Shown: piece after piece, positions 35,783 through 43,989 of the stretch | Position numbering within the stretch: position 1 is the stretch's first letter | How the letters are laid out: each line of letters starts with the position of its first letter | Assembly: GCF_009928485.1 (NCBI RefSeq) | Contig: NZ_JAABNP010000027.1 | Location: 1 to 64,000 of the forward strand | Length of the DNA stretch: 64,000 bases | Origin: Clostridium sp. C2-6-12 | GTDB taxonomy: Bacteria; Bacillota; Clostridia; Clostridiales; Clostridiaceae | Direction: 5' to 3' | Translations under genes and position numbers: made by a program | The notes under the pieces: model-generated | What the model saw: only the letters and a program-made list of their open reading frames with translations | Database searches by the model: none | Told to the model about the DNA's origin: nothing

Positions 35783-37027
35783 TTATTGGATTAGTTTCAC
35801 ATCCTCAATAACAACTTCATACATTTTTTCAACATTTGCATCTTTTGGTACTAATGCGTAATAATTTTGGTCACTATCTAATACAAATTGAATTAACTTC
35901 GTTTCTGAATTATTCCAATAATTTTTTATGTTTGAATAGTAATCTTCCAAATCTTCCTTATAATCTAACTGTAGAATATATCCTTTATCTATCATTGCAA
36001 AAACAATCAAACTTCCCAATAGTTTTCTTCCTTTATTTTCCTCTTGGTATTCATCAAATAAAGGCCATATTTGATTTAGTCCAATAATTTTTTTATATTT
36101 TTCATAAAATCTGCTATTAGATAGATTTTCATAATCGTATATTAGCTCATTAATAAATGATTGCCATTTTATTGGAATAATTCTTTCCAATTTAGGATTA
36201 TTTTCAATTCCTTCCTTATATTCTTCTTCATCTTCAATTTTATTGTCATCCTTAAATCTACTTATTGAAATTTGTTTAAATTTCATTGTATTCTTATAAT
36301 GAGCTAAGTCATATGGGTAATGATTATTTTCTTTCAATGCTGTATCATCAAGTTCTAATATTTTTGCTAATGCTGCTGTTTCAAAGCTCCAAAAGCCTAC
36401 ATATCCAGGTTCCTTGTGTGCATTTTTCCATTCATAATCATAATGACCTTTAAACCATTCTTTTTCCATATATTTTTGCATTCTCTTAGATGCTTCATTT
36501 TTATCATTTTCTGCAAGTTCTATAATTTCCCTAGTTTTTGAATATGGATTTTCTTTATTGTAAACACTTCTAATTTTACTCCATCTAATATCACTTGCAC
36601 ATAATAGATAATCAATTACAGCATCTTCAATATTTTCTTTATCTACGAGCCTTGATAATCTTATTATATTTTCTTTATCAGTTTCTAATAATATTCCTAA
36701 AGATATCATCCATAGAAGATTTAAATAACCAATTCTATGATCACCATAGTTTTCCATACAAACTATTGTATATTCAAAATCTTGATTCAAATATTCTATA
36801 GACATACCCGCTGAATATAATGCACATATTTTTTTTATTTCATAGCCTGCATTAGTTTGATATGTGGAATAAATTATCTCTTCATTCTCTTTTGGAAATC
36901 TCTTTATGCCATTTTTTATATCTTCTTTTAAATCTATTATTTTCTGCTTTCTTTTCTGTATATATTTTTCTGCACTATTTATTTCATCTTCAAAATACAC
37001 TAATGTTTTTAAATTATCACGTAACAT
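35783..37027 (-). CDS. PoNi-type immunity protein (DUF1910/DUF1911)
   Basis: A 414-residue cytosolic protein. The C-terminal half shows the DUF1911 pattern: KNAHKEPGYVGFWSFETAAL, then AKILELDDTALKENNHYPYD. The N-terminal half, with YIQKRKQKIIDLKEDIKNG and an all-helical character, fits DUF1910. Proteins of this type are the known immunity partners (PoNi) of PoNe DNase effectors. Here the gene stands 21 nt downstream of a PoNe-like effector, with an AAGGAG box, which makes the assignment firm. A terminator follows. An extra ~75 residues at the C-terminus extend the usual core. Confidence 0.85.
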   Translation of the reverse strand: MLRDNLKTLVYFEDEINSAEKYIQKRKQKIIDLKEDIKNGIKRFPKENEEIIYSTYQTNAGYEIKKICALYSAGMSIEYLNQDFEYTIVCMENYGDHRIGYLNLLWMISLGILLETDKENIIRLSRLVDKENIEDAVIDYLLCASDIRWSKIRSVYNKENPYSKTREIIELAENDKNEASKRMQKYMEKEWFKGHYDYEWKNAHKEPGYVGFWSFETAALAKILELDDTALKENNHYPYDLAHYKNTMKFKQISISRFKDDNKIEDEEEYKEGIENNPKLERIIPIKWQSFINELIYDYENLSNSRFYEKYKKIIGLNQIWPLFDEYQEENKGRKLLGSLIVFAMIDKGYILQLDYKEDLEDYYSNIKNYWNNSETKLIQFVLDSDQNYYALVPKDANVEKMYEVVIEDVKLIQ

Positions 37028-37048
37028 AAATTATTTCTCCTTTATTTA

Positions 37049-38563
37049 TCATGGCCAAATTCCAATAATTTTACCATCACTATCTAACTTGTAAGTTACC
37101 ACATTTCCGTTACTATCTATCTTTGATAATACTCTTTCAACTTGTCCATTATCTAATGCTTCTAAAATATCGTCAGCTAAATCCTTATCCCCATTTACAG
37201 CTTTTCGAATACGATCACTCCCCTTTATCCAATCATCAGACATCTGTAGTCCATCATTAGTTTTTCCTAACTTTGAACTACCAAACTTGGCTTCATCAAT
37301 AACATATTTTATATTTGAATCCGCATTAGTATTTTCATATAATCCATCAATTCCTTTTATTATTTTATCATCTAAACCTGATGGCGCCTCCCTGCCAACT
37401 AATTTCAAGTCATATCCAGCATCTTTTATACTCTGATTATTCAATAAGTTATTATTTGATTTAAATTCACCAAAATTTCCTTTTTGTTTTGTTGTAGCAG
37501 TTTCCGCTTCAAAGTCATTCAAACTTGAATTTTTGCTTCCTGCCTTCTTAATATTTCCTGCTCCACTTCCAATAATAATATCATCTTCATAAGAAAACCC
37601 TTTATTAAAAGATTTAAACCCAACAATTGATTGAGTTATACCATTTTCAAGTAGCATACCAGAAGAAAAACCTCCATAAATCTTCGCCCATACTTTAGAT
37701 TCTTCTGGATCAAAACCTTGATTTATGGATGATTGTTCATACATTTGTGCGAAAGTGTCTGAAACAGGCCATCTATCATCAAAATAATCCCATAAAGCTT
37801 TAAATTTATACTTCCATGGTCCATTGTGGACATTATATGCATCAACTTGCCAATCCATAGCATAAGCTCCATCAGTAGTTTTATGTTCCTTAGCATAGTC
37901 ATACATTGATTTTTTATAAGCTTCATATCCATCATCAGAAAATCCATCTATATCATCAGGGATGAAGTTCCCCAAGTCATCAATTGTCCCTGCAAAATAT
38001 TCTCCATTTGCACCTTTTTTCTTAGCTCTAGTTTTCTTGTTCTCTTTAAGTCTAGCAGATATAGGATCGTATTCTGGTAAACTATTAATATCTTCATTAC
38101 TCGAATGATCATTCCAATTACTTTCTCCACCTGATGAATCAGAACTAAATGTTGCAATAAAAGCTCCAACCACTGCTTTATAATTTTCTTCAAAAAATTC
38201 TTCAGCATCACTTGCCCAATCTTCGCAGGCATCCGCAATTGTTGATGTAGCTCCAAGAACAGCATCTGATACTTCATCAGCTACATCTGACACATAATCT
38301 ACTGCTTCGGATACTTCACTTGAAACGTAGTCCACTACATCAGATACTTCGTCTGATACGTAGTCTACTGCATCTGATATTTCATCCGATACGTAATCTA
38401 CTGCTTCAGATACTTCTTCTGATACATAATCTATTGCATCCGATACATAATCCACGGCATCTGAAACTGCGTCCGAAGCATAATCTACGGCATCAGATAC
38501 TGCATCTGCCACATCAGAAATTGCCCCCTCTACGCCACTTACTAAATCTTCAAAACTAAACAT
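37049..38563 (-). CDS. PoNe-type DNase effector with N-terminal 11-residue repeats
   Basis: A 504-residue secreted toxin. Residues 1-20 (MFSFEDLVSGVEGAISDVAD) resemble the start of the deaminase toxin. About residues 21-97 are near-perfect 11-residue repeats of the type VSDAVDYVSDE. A middle region follows (100-330). The C-terminal ~130 residues form a PD-(D/E)xK nuclease domain with GIDG (Asp406) and IDEAK (Glu424, Lys426), then QMSDDWI and NGQVERVLSKID, the PoNe pattern. It starts just behind spike 2 and is followed by PoNi. I infer it is loaded on the spike by its N-terminus and degrades DNA of the victim. Confidence 0.85.
   Translation of the reverse strand: MFSFEDLVSGVEGAISDVADAVSDAVDYASDAVSDAVDYVSDAIDYVSEEVSEAVDYVSDEISDAVDYVSDEVSDVVDYVSSEVSEAVDYVSDVADEVSDAVLGATSTIADACEDWASDAEEFFEENYKAVVGAFIATFSSDSSGGESNWNDHSSNEDINSLPEYDPISARLKENKKTRAKKKGANGEYFAGTIDDLGNFIPDDIDGFSDDGYEAYKKSMYDYAKEHKTTDGAYAMDWQVDAYNVHNGPWKYKFKALWDYFDDRWPVSDTFAQMYEQSSINQGFDPEESKVWAKIYGGFSSGMLLENGITQSIVGFKSFNKGFSYEDDIIIGSGAGNIKKAGSKNSSLNDFEAETATTKQKGNFGEFKSNNNLLNNQSIKDAGYDLKLVGREAPSGLDDKIIKGIDGLYENTNADSNIKYVIDEAKFGSSKLGKTNDGLQMSDDWIKGSDRIRKAVNGDKDLADDILEALDNGQVERVLSKIDSNGNVVTYKLDSDGKIIGIWP
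38272..38503. repeat. tandem 33-bp coding repeats
   Basis: Six to seven degenerate copies of a 33-bp unit encode VSDAVDYVSDE-type 11-mers in the PoNe-like effector, with one copy shortened to seven residues. Hendecad periodicity predicts an extended amphipathic helix with an acidic face. Repeat number can vary by slippage. Confidence 0.85.
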
Positions 38564-38564
38564 T

Positions 38565-40049
38565 TCACTTACCTCCTTTTATATATGGAGAGTAAGCTTC
38601 TCTGCTGCTTCCATTTTGTATTACATTATTTCCTTTAATATGAAATTCACCTTCAATAGATACACCGTGTGCTGCATTTCTCTTTGTCATTACTATTTGA
38701 CTTTGGGCTATTATTCTTATATTTTTCGGTGTATTAATTACTATTTCCCCACCTGCATTTAGACTTAATTTTTTTGGACTTGTAAATATTACTCCAACTT
38801 TATCTTTGAAACTTATACTTAAGTTTTTTTTACTTCCACCTTTTATACTTAATTCATCTGGAAGCATTGCTATTTCGCTTCCATGTTCCGTTTCAAAGTA
38901 TTTTTTTGATGTATCAGAAGTTTTCTCGCAGGTATCTCCATTTTTTCGTACACATCCTGTAACAATTGGATCTTCACTGGTTTCACTTGGAAAATAAAGT
39001 CTTGCTTTTTCTCCAACTAACGGCATTGCATACATTATATTTACTGATGGAGGTAAATAAGAAAAATTAAAAGCTTCTTCTTTATTTTGATTTTCATCTA
39101 TATCTAAATGAAGCTTAACTAGTTCATTTTCTATTTCAATAACTTCACCTTCAATAGTTGCTCCTTTTTGCTTATTATTGTAAATCGTATTTTGCCATAC
39201 TCCATTTTTCATGCATAGTTTATATTTATAAAAAATATCTTCTTTGTCTTTATAGGCTTTATACTGCCTAACGTATAAATCTTTTCCCTTATAATTAATT
39301 GTTGCTCCAATTTCCAAGATATCTTTTACATCAATCTCATAGTAAAAATAGTCAGTATCATCATATCCCTCATTATATCCACCAGCTTCATAAAAACTTT
39401 TAATATCTTTAAACACACCATACTCTGTATCATTACTTAATTCATGGCTATACTCATTTGGAATTCCAAAATAAAACATATAATTCAAACTAATTATATC
39501 ACAATATAACTCTGATTTTAACTCACTTGCAATCCTCTTTAAAAAGTTCCAATCAGTCTCTTTATATTGAAATAATGGTTTGCTTATTGCTTGTCCTTTC
39601 CCTACATTTTGAGTAAATGTAAAGCCTGAATAATCCTTTAATATTTCACCTATAAGAGCATCATATGTCATATTAACATTTTGAAAGGATCTGCTTTTCT
39701 CTTTTATATCTAATTTTGAACTTGAAGTTAAAGCCTCAATCTCCAAATAATAAACTCCACCTACATTGGTTGTCTTAATATTTATAACTATTCCACCAAA
39801 TAACCTTTTACTATTTCTTTCATCAACTTGATTAATATCAGTATCTTGAGTCGCACCCTCTTGTTCTTCATAAACATATATTTCATCTTCTGTTGAGGCT
39901 TTGATAACTGAATCAAAATTTATTTCTTCAGATATTAAACACTTTAAATATAAATATCCATGTTCATTGGGCTTATTTTCAATTTCAATATCTAATACCT
40001 TCATTAAGTTATAGTTTGATTTCACTCTTAATGCATGTATATCTCCCAT
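38565..40049 (-). CDS. VgrG-like spike protein 2
   Basis: A 494-residue spike of the VgrG/phage gpD-gp5 type. Residues about 1-310 correspond to the gp27/late-control-D part (LFGGIVINIKTTNVGG; PLFQYKETDWNFLKRIASEL is the family hallmark). An OB-fold-like region follows near 315-395. A C-terminal beta-helix-type tip has short repeating strands (LSLNAGGEIVINTPKNIRI). It shares Q-YKETDWxFLKRxAS with spike 1 and its tip with the broken third spike. It ends 1 nt before the PoNe start, the position of a cognate effector carrier. Confidence 0.85.
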   Translation of the reverse strand: MGDIHALRVKSNYNLMKVLDIEIENKPNEHGYLYLKCLISEEINFDSVIKASTEDEIYVYEEQEGATQDTDINQVDERNSKRLFGGIVINIKTTNVGGVYYLEIEALTSSSKLDIKEKSRSFQNVNMTYDALIGEILKDYSGFTFTQNVGKGQAISKPLFQYKETDWNFLKRIASELKSELYCDIISLNYMFYFGIPNEYSHELSNDTEYGVFKDIKSFYEAGGYNEGYDDTDYFYYEIDVKDILEIGATINYKGKDLYVRQYKAYKDKEDIFYKYKLCMKNGVWQNTIYNNKQKGATIEGEVIEIENELVKLHLDIDENQNKEEAFNFSYLPPSVNIMYAMPLVGEKARLYFPSETSEDPIVTGCVRKNGDTCEKTSDTSKKYFETEHGSEIAMLPDELSIKGGSKKNLSISFKDKVGVIFTSPKKLSLNAGGEIVINTPKNIRIIAQSQIVMTKRNAAHGVSIEGEFHIKGNNVIQNGSSREAYSPYIKGGK

Positions 40050-40079
40050 CTATTTACTCCACTCTCCCTCAACTTCTTC

Positions 40080-40412
40080 CTAGTCTTGACCATCAGAAAC
40101 AAATTTGATTTGTCCACCTTTTCCACATATAAGCACTGATTTTGTTGTTACTGCTGGCTTTCCATCAATTATTGTATCCTCTTTAACAATCATCCAATCA
40201 CTTAATATAGCTGGTATACATGGTTTCTTAGTGCACTTGCAAACTCCGAAGGAACCAATATTAGAGCCAACAATTCTATCTGTTTTTACTATTACAGGTT
40301 TTCCATTTACATATGATCCATGACTTGCAGGTAGGTTTATTTGTGGCAAGCTACTTCCTTTACTGCATTTCATTTTTGCTCCTCTAACTACATAAGCAGC
40401 ACCTTGTGCCAT
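40080..40412 (-). CDS. DUF4280 PAAR-like tip protein
   Basis: A 110-residue protein (ATG at 40412, TAGGAG nine bases upstream). It has the DUF4280 layout: a conserved start YVVRGAKMKCSKG, then GVCKCTKKPCIPAI, and the C-terminal repeat-like TTKSVLICGKGGQIKFV. These Cys-rich, PAAR-related proteins are thought to cap spike trimers and sharpen the tip. It lies between spike 1 and spike 2 in one operon, 30 nt upstream of spike 2, fitting that role. Confidence 0.85.
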   Translation of the reverse strand: MAQGAAYVVRGAKMKCSKGSSLPQINLPASHGSYVNGKPVIVKTDRIVGSNIGSFGVCKCTKKPCIPAILSDWMIVKEDTIIDGKPAVTTKSVLICGKGGQIKFVSDGQD

Positions 40413-40432
40413 ACTTATCATCTCCTATATTT

Positions 40433-40960
40433 TTAATTGTCTAATTCTAATCTTTCTAAACATATTCCCTTAAATTCTCTTCTAAGCAGACTTTCAGCAA
40501 CATCTAGTCTTACTACTATCAAATTTTTTACTGATTCTTTTATTTTAAAAATCTTCTTTCCTTTGATTTTTTCTTTATCCAATATAATTTTTTTTACTAC
40601 TGTCTTATTTAAATTTAGTTCTGCTTTTTCACTTAGACATTCAATTTCCTCAAATATTGGCATATAGTAGTTTTCTTGTCTTTCATGAGGCAAATCTATT
40701 AGTGGAATAATTTTAAATATAATTCCTGAATCATACTTTTCGATTATTTTTTTCATGTCTTCTGAAATAAGAAATAAATTTCTATCAAGAATGTCCAAAA
40801 ATTCAGTTTTGTCATCACAATTAACATTAAATATTAAAATATCTTCGATTTTGTGAGCATTCAATAAATTAATATTTCTAATATCAATTGAATTAAATAC
40901 ATCAAGTAATTTGGGTGTATTTATATGCTCTTCATCTTGCTTTAACAAAAAATAATCCAT
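40433..40960 (-). CDS. DUF1629/Imm11-like protein
   Basis: About 175 residues. The C-terminal stretch IKGKKIFKIKESVKNLIVVR followed by LDVAESLLRREFKGICLERL resembles the DUF1629/Imm11 family: iron-less two-strand core, then a helix ending before a G-x-x-L/F-x-x-x. I prefer the ATG at 40960 (AAGGA five bases before) to the one at 40975. Members often accompany VgrG-type spikes. Here it lies between the adaptor candidate and the DUF4280 tip. Whether it protects against a toxin or helps assembly is not clear; no toxin stands directly before it. Confidence 0.6.
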   Translation of the reverse strand: MDYFLLKQDEEHINTPKLLDVFNSIDIRNINLLNAHKIEDILIFNVNCDDKTEFLDILDRNLFLISEDMKKIIEKYDSGIIFKIIPLIDLPHERQENYYMPIFEEIECLSEKAELNLNKTVVKKIILDKEKIKGKKIFKIKESVKNLIVVRLDVAESLLRREFKGICLERLELDN

Positions 40961-40995
40961 ACTTTTCCTTTCCATACTTATTCCATATTTTTATT

Positions 40996-41589
40996 TTACT
41001 GAGGATGTATTTTAATAGCAGCATCCATATATTCACCTGCCATAATTACTATATCCTCTTTCTTTTTCATTTCTTTGTATGCTAAATCTTCTAAAAATAT
41101 CTTCAATAAATCTTTAATTACATATACAGCAAAACAATGATATGCATTTGCTTCTTTCTGTTTTATAATTTGTATATCATTTTCTTTAATCGTTCTTCCA
41201 TATTCTTTTTTCTTCTCCAAGAGTTCTTCCATATGATAAAATAAATGTTCATAAATAAAATTCAAATCTATATTTATTGAACATTCTTCTTTATCTAAAA
41301 ACCAATTTTCATCATATAAATCAATTCTCCAGCTTCCTTTATTCTCAAGAAGCATTGTTCTAATCATTGAGAAATATATATATTTTATTTCTCCTTTTAG
41401 TTGTTTCTCTTGAAGTAAAATAGCTTCTTTACAAACAGAATTAAATACTTCGGATAAATTTTCTTCAATTTCTTCTTTATTTTCTGTATATTCTTCTAAG
41501 ATTTTTTTGAATTCAGTAATATATCTACCTTTAACGTACTTCTCTTCAAATTCTTTTAATACTTTTTCTTTATCAACTTGTATTATCAT
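40996..41589 (-). CDS. spike-operon protein of unknown function
   Basis: A 197-residue acidic, mostly helical protein, with no signal peptide or membrane segment. I recognise no family. It has charged helices (YVKGRYITEFKKILEEYTEN; EELLEKKKEYGRTIKENDIQ) and a Trp-rich middle. Placed between spike 1 and the DUF1629 gene with 24 and 35 nt gaps, it is part of the operon. By position it could be an adaptor that loads an effector or spike, but nothing in the sequence proves that. Confidence 0.6.
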   Translation of the reverse strand: MIIQVDKEKVLKEFEEKYVKGRYITEFKKILEEYTENKEEIEENLSEVFNSVCKEAILLQEKQLKGEIKYIYFSMIRTMLLENKGSWRIDLYDENWFLDKEECSINIDLNFIYEHLFYHMEELLEKKKEYGRTIKENDIQIIKQKEANAYHCFAVYVIKDLLKIFLEDLAYKEMKKKEDIVIMAGEYMDAAIKIHPQ

Positions 41590-41613
41590 ATCTTTAACAC
41601 CAACAAAGCTTCT

Positions 41614-43038
41614 CTAACTTTGAATATTTACCTTTCCACCACTCATTGTTATGTCATCTTGTATTGTCATATTTGCACCTGCTTGCGTTAAGTCAATCCC
41701 TGCATCTCCGTTTATAGTTACTTTCCCGCCACCTGTTATTTCTATGTCATCTCCAGCATCAAGTATTATCTTTTTATCACTATTTACTTCTATGCCTTCA
41801 TCATCTATCATTCTCATAAGTAGATTTCCATTTGCAATTATCTCAACAGAACCTGGTTTCATTACTATTTGCTTTCCATATTTCGTACTTATACTCTTTA
41901 CATCTGTATCTGTACGACTATCTGGATCTAAAGATGGATAATGCATAGAATTTATTACATATGAATTTTTTTCCACATTATCCAGAAAATATAATCTAAT
42001 CACATCATCAATTTCAGGCATACAGTACCAACCTGTCCCATTTGGTTGCGAAAATATAGTAGCAAATTCAAACCATCTTATTCCTTCTTTTTCTGCTGGG
42101 CTTCCATCAATCTCTAAAGAAATTTTAACTTTATCTTTTTGAGTATCTAATATTTTTCCTTGAAGTGAAATACCAACTACTTTATCATTGTAAATTCTCT
42201 TTAACTTCATCCCATTTTCATTTCTTAAGATGTAGTTATTTGAAATTACACCTCCTATCATTTCAGTTTCACATTTATATACTAATAACTGTCTATCTTT
42301 AAAATTCACCTTATTATATAACTTCATTATTTTATTAGTTGTCACTTCATAGCTTATTATATCTGTATCTTGTAAATTATAATTTTCATTGGAATCTTTA
42401 ATATTATATTCCTGCAGGCCTTTCTCTATTGAATAATTATATTCCCCAATATCATAAATCTTACTTTCTCCTGCACCACCTATGGAATACTTTGTACCTG
42501 ACATTTGACACTCTGGAACTAATCCCACATTGAAATATGAAGCTAACCTTTTTAAAAATTCCCAATCTGTTTCTTTATACTGAACTAAGAATTTATCTAT
42601 CTTTTCTCCGTTAGTTACATTATCTACTATTATCACATTATCATGGTTACTGTTAATTTGATCAAAAATATCAGAATACGTATAGTCTTCATTTTGATAT
42701 GAAACACTATTTTTTCTTATGTCCAATAAAAAAGTTTTGCTTAACGCCTCTATTTCTAAATTTCTTACATTATTTTCTGCTTTAATTCCAATCTTAGTAA
42801 CTATTCCTTCAAATAAAGTGATTATATTATCTTCATCATCTCTTATTGAAACTTTTATAGTTTCATTTGCTCCTGTATTTTCAACATATTCATCTACATT
42901 CTCATCACTTATAATTCCACTAATACTAAACTTTGTATGTTCATTTAATTCTCTAATAATATTTAGATTTGTTATTTTTTGAAATTCAAAAGGCTCTACT
43001 AAAACATCTCCTTGAGTATAAACATATTCTTCACTCAT
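41614..43038 (-). CDS. VgrG-like spike protein 1
   Basis: A 474-residue spike protein. The N-terminal gpD/gp27-like part includes TLFEGIVTKIGIKAENNVRN and LVQYKETDWEFLKRLASYFN. A gp5-like OB domain follows around residues 300-375 (FATIFSQPNGTGWYCMPEID). The last ~90 residues form a beta-helix-like tip of short repeated strands (MKPGSVEIIANGN, ILDAGDDIEITGGGKVTING). Its ATG overlaps the stop of the preceding chaperone-like gene (TAATG). It is a paralogue of spike 2 with a different tip, which suggests that the two tips recruit different partners. Confidence 0.87.
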   Translation of the reverse strand: MSEEYVYTQGDVLVEPFEFQKITNLNIIRELNEHTKFSISGIISDENVDEYVENTGANETIKVSIRDDEDNIITLFEGIVTKIGIKAENNVRNLEIEALSKTFLLDIRKNSVSYQNEDYTYSDIFDQINSNHDNVIIVDNVTNGEKIDKFLVQYKETDWEFLKRLASYFNVGLVPECQMSGTKYSIGGAGESKIYDIGEYNYSIEKGLQEYNIKDSNENYNLQDTDIISYEVTTNKIMKLYNKVNFKDRQLLVYKCETEMIGGVISNNYILRNENGMKLKRIYNDKVVGISLQGKILDTQKDKVKISLEIDGSPAEKEGIRWFEFATIFSQPNGTGWYCMPEIDDVIRLYFLDNVEKNSYVINSMHYPSLDPDSRTDTDVKSISTKYGKQIVMKPGSVEIIANGNLLMRMIDDEGIEVNSDKKIILDAGDDIEITGGGKVTINGDAGIDLTQAGANMTIQDDITMSGGKVNIQS

Positions 43039-43646
43039 TAATTTTCATCTCCCTCATTTTCTTTTACTACCCTTACAGTTTTAATAACTTGGAATACTAT
43101 ATCCCTCCACTCCTTGCTATCTCTATGCTTACAACTAAAAGTCCCCATTAAGGTCTTACCTTCAAATACTAAAAAAAACATCATATTATATAAGGAATCA
43201 TCTATTGCATAACTTTTAAATTCAAAAAATCCTATATTTTTAGAATCAACTTCTAATACTCCATCCTCATAAAATACATTTGCTGGGTTTGTCTTTTTTA
43301 TTATCACTTTCATTCCGTCTTTTAGCTTCTTTACATGCTCTTCATCTAAAGGACTATTAATTATCTTTAATGTTATACACGTACTTCCACTATCATTACA
43401 TCTTATTATGTCAGGTCTGCTTTCTGATGGATATTTGAATTTTCTAGCTTTTAAAGGCATGTCCTCAAAATCCTTTGGAATATATACTTTCAATTTTTCA
43501 TCAAAGAATTCTGTTTCCACAAACACATAATATCTGTCTCCAATTCTAACTGGACCACTACAAATATCTTTCCTTGCTTCTCTTTTTTCTACTTCATTTA
43601 AAAAATCTAAGATCTTTTCATCCGCTCTTTTTTCCAACCTTACCAT
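43038..43646 (-). CDS. DcrB/Eag-like chaperone candidate
   Basis: A 202-residue cytosolic protein. Its core resembles the DcrB/DUF1795 fold: a strand with YIPKDFEDMPLKARKFKYPS, a central beta sheet, and a closing FLVFEGKTLMGTFSCKHRDSKEW followed by RDIVFQVIKTVRV. In type VI secretion loci, DUF1795 (EagR) proteins are chaperones for effector transmembrane segments. The assignment is by pattern only. It is the first gene of the spike operon and overlaps spike 1 by one base, so the operon promoter must lie upstream in the 300-nt gap. Confidence 0.5.
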   Translation of the reverse strand: MVRLEKRADEKILDFLNEVEKREARKDICSGPVRIGDRYYVFVETEFFDEKLKVYIPKDFEDMPLKARKFKYPSESRPDIIRCNDSGSTCITLKIINSPLDEEHVKKLKDGMKVIIKKTNPANVFYEDGVLEVDSKNIGFFEFKSYAIDDSLYNMMFFLVFEGKTLMGTFSCKHRDSKEWRDIVFQVIKTVRVVKENEGDEN

Positions 43647-43947
43647 CCTTCCATAAAAAAACTATTCAATGATTGCTGTTCAATCTATTTATGTAACAAC
43701 TCAGTTATTTACAATAGTCTCATAAAACTTTATTAGGATAAATGCTTTTGTCTTAAAACACACAAAATCAATCTTAAAATCTAATATTTCCTATATCTTT
43801 CAATTTACGCCTAAAAATATGCATTTTACGATAACCTTCTTGACTTTTTATTAAAACCTATCACATATAATAAGAATGATTACTTTACTTGTCATTACAC
43901 AACATACATTCAGCTCAAAGTCTTTCTCAATTTTGAACGAACTAAAA
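43647..43947. other. gene-free stretch: probable promoter region of the spike operon
   Basis: About 300 AT-rich bases between a strong terminator and the first spike-operon gene. It must hold the operon promoter, but no clear -35/-10 pair, operator repeat or ORF could be picked out by eye. Confidence 0.55.
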
Positions 43948-43986
43948 AGAGCTGTGCACTAGTTTCACATTCTAGTGCACAGCTCT
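43948..43986 (-). terminator. strong terminator of the thi transporter operon
   Basis: A 15-bp perfect stem (43948-43962 with 43972-43986, 9-nt loop) is followed by TTTTTAG on the minus strand. It isolates the transporter from the spike operon. Confidence 0.93.
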
Positions 43987-43989
43987 AAA

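Noticed and set aside
38272..38503. CRISPR-like array
   Set aside because: The periodicity is 33 bp without spacers and lies in frame within a protein gene, so these are coding repeats.
37723..38559. Alternative-frame ORFs over the PoNe effector, including a His/Leu/Arg-rich plus-strand frame over the repeats
   Set aside because: The repetitive composition simply mirrors the 33-bp coding repeats; the main frame has a family match and a ribosome site.
33499..43646. Complete type VI secretion system or prophage tail
   Set aside because: No sheath, tube, baseplate wedge, TssM/ClpV, portal or terminase gene is present in the window; only spike, tip and effector genes are visible.
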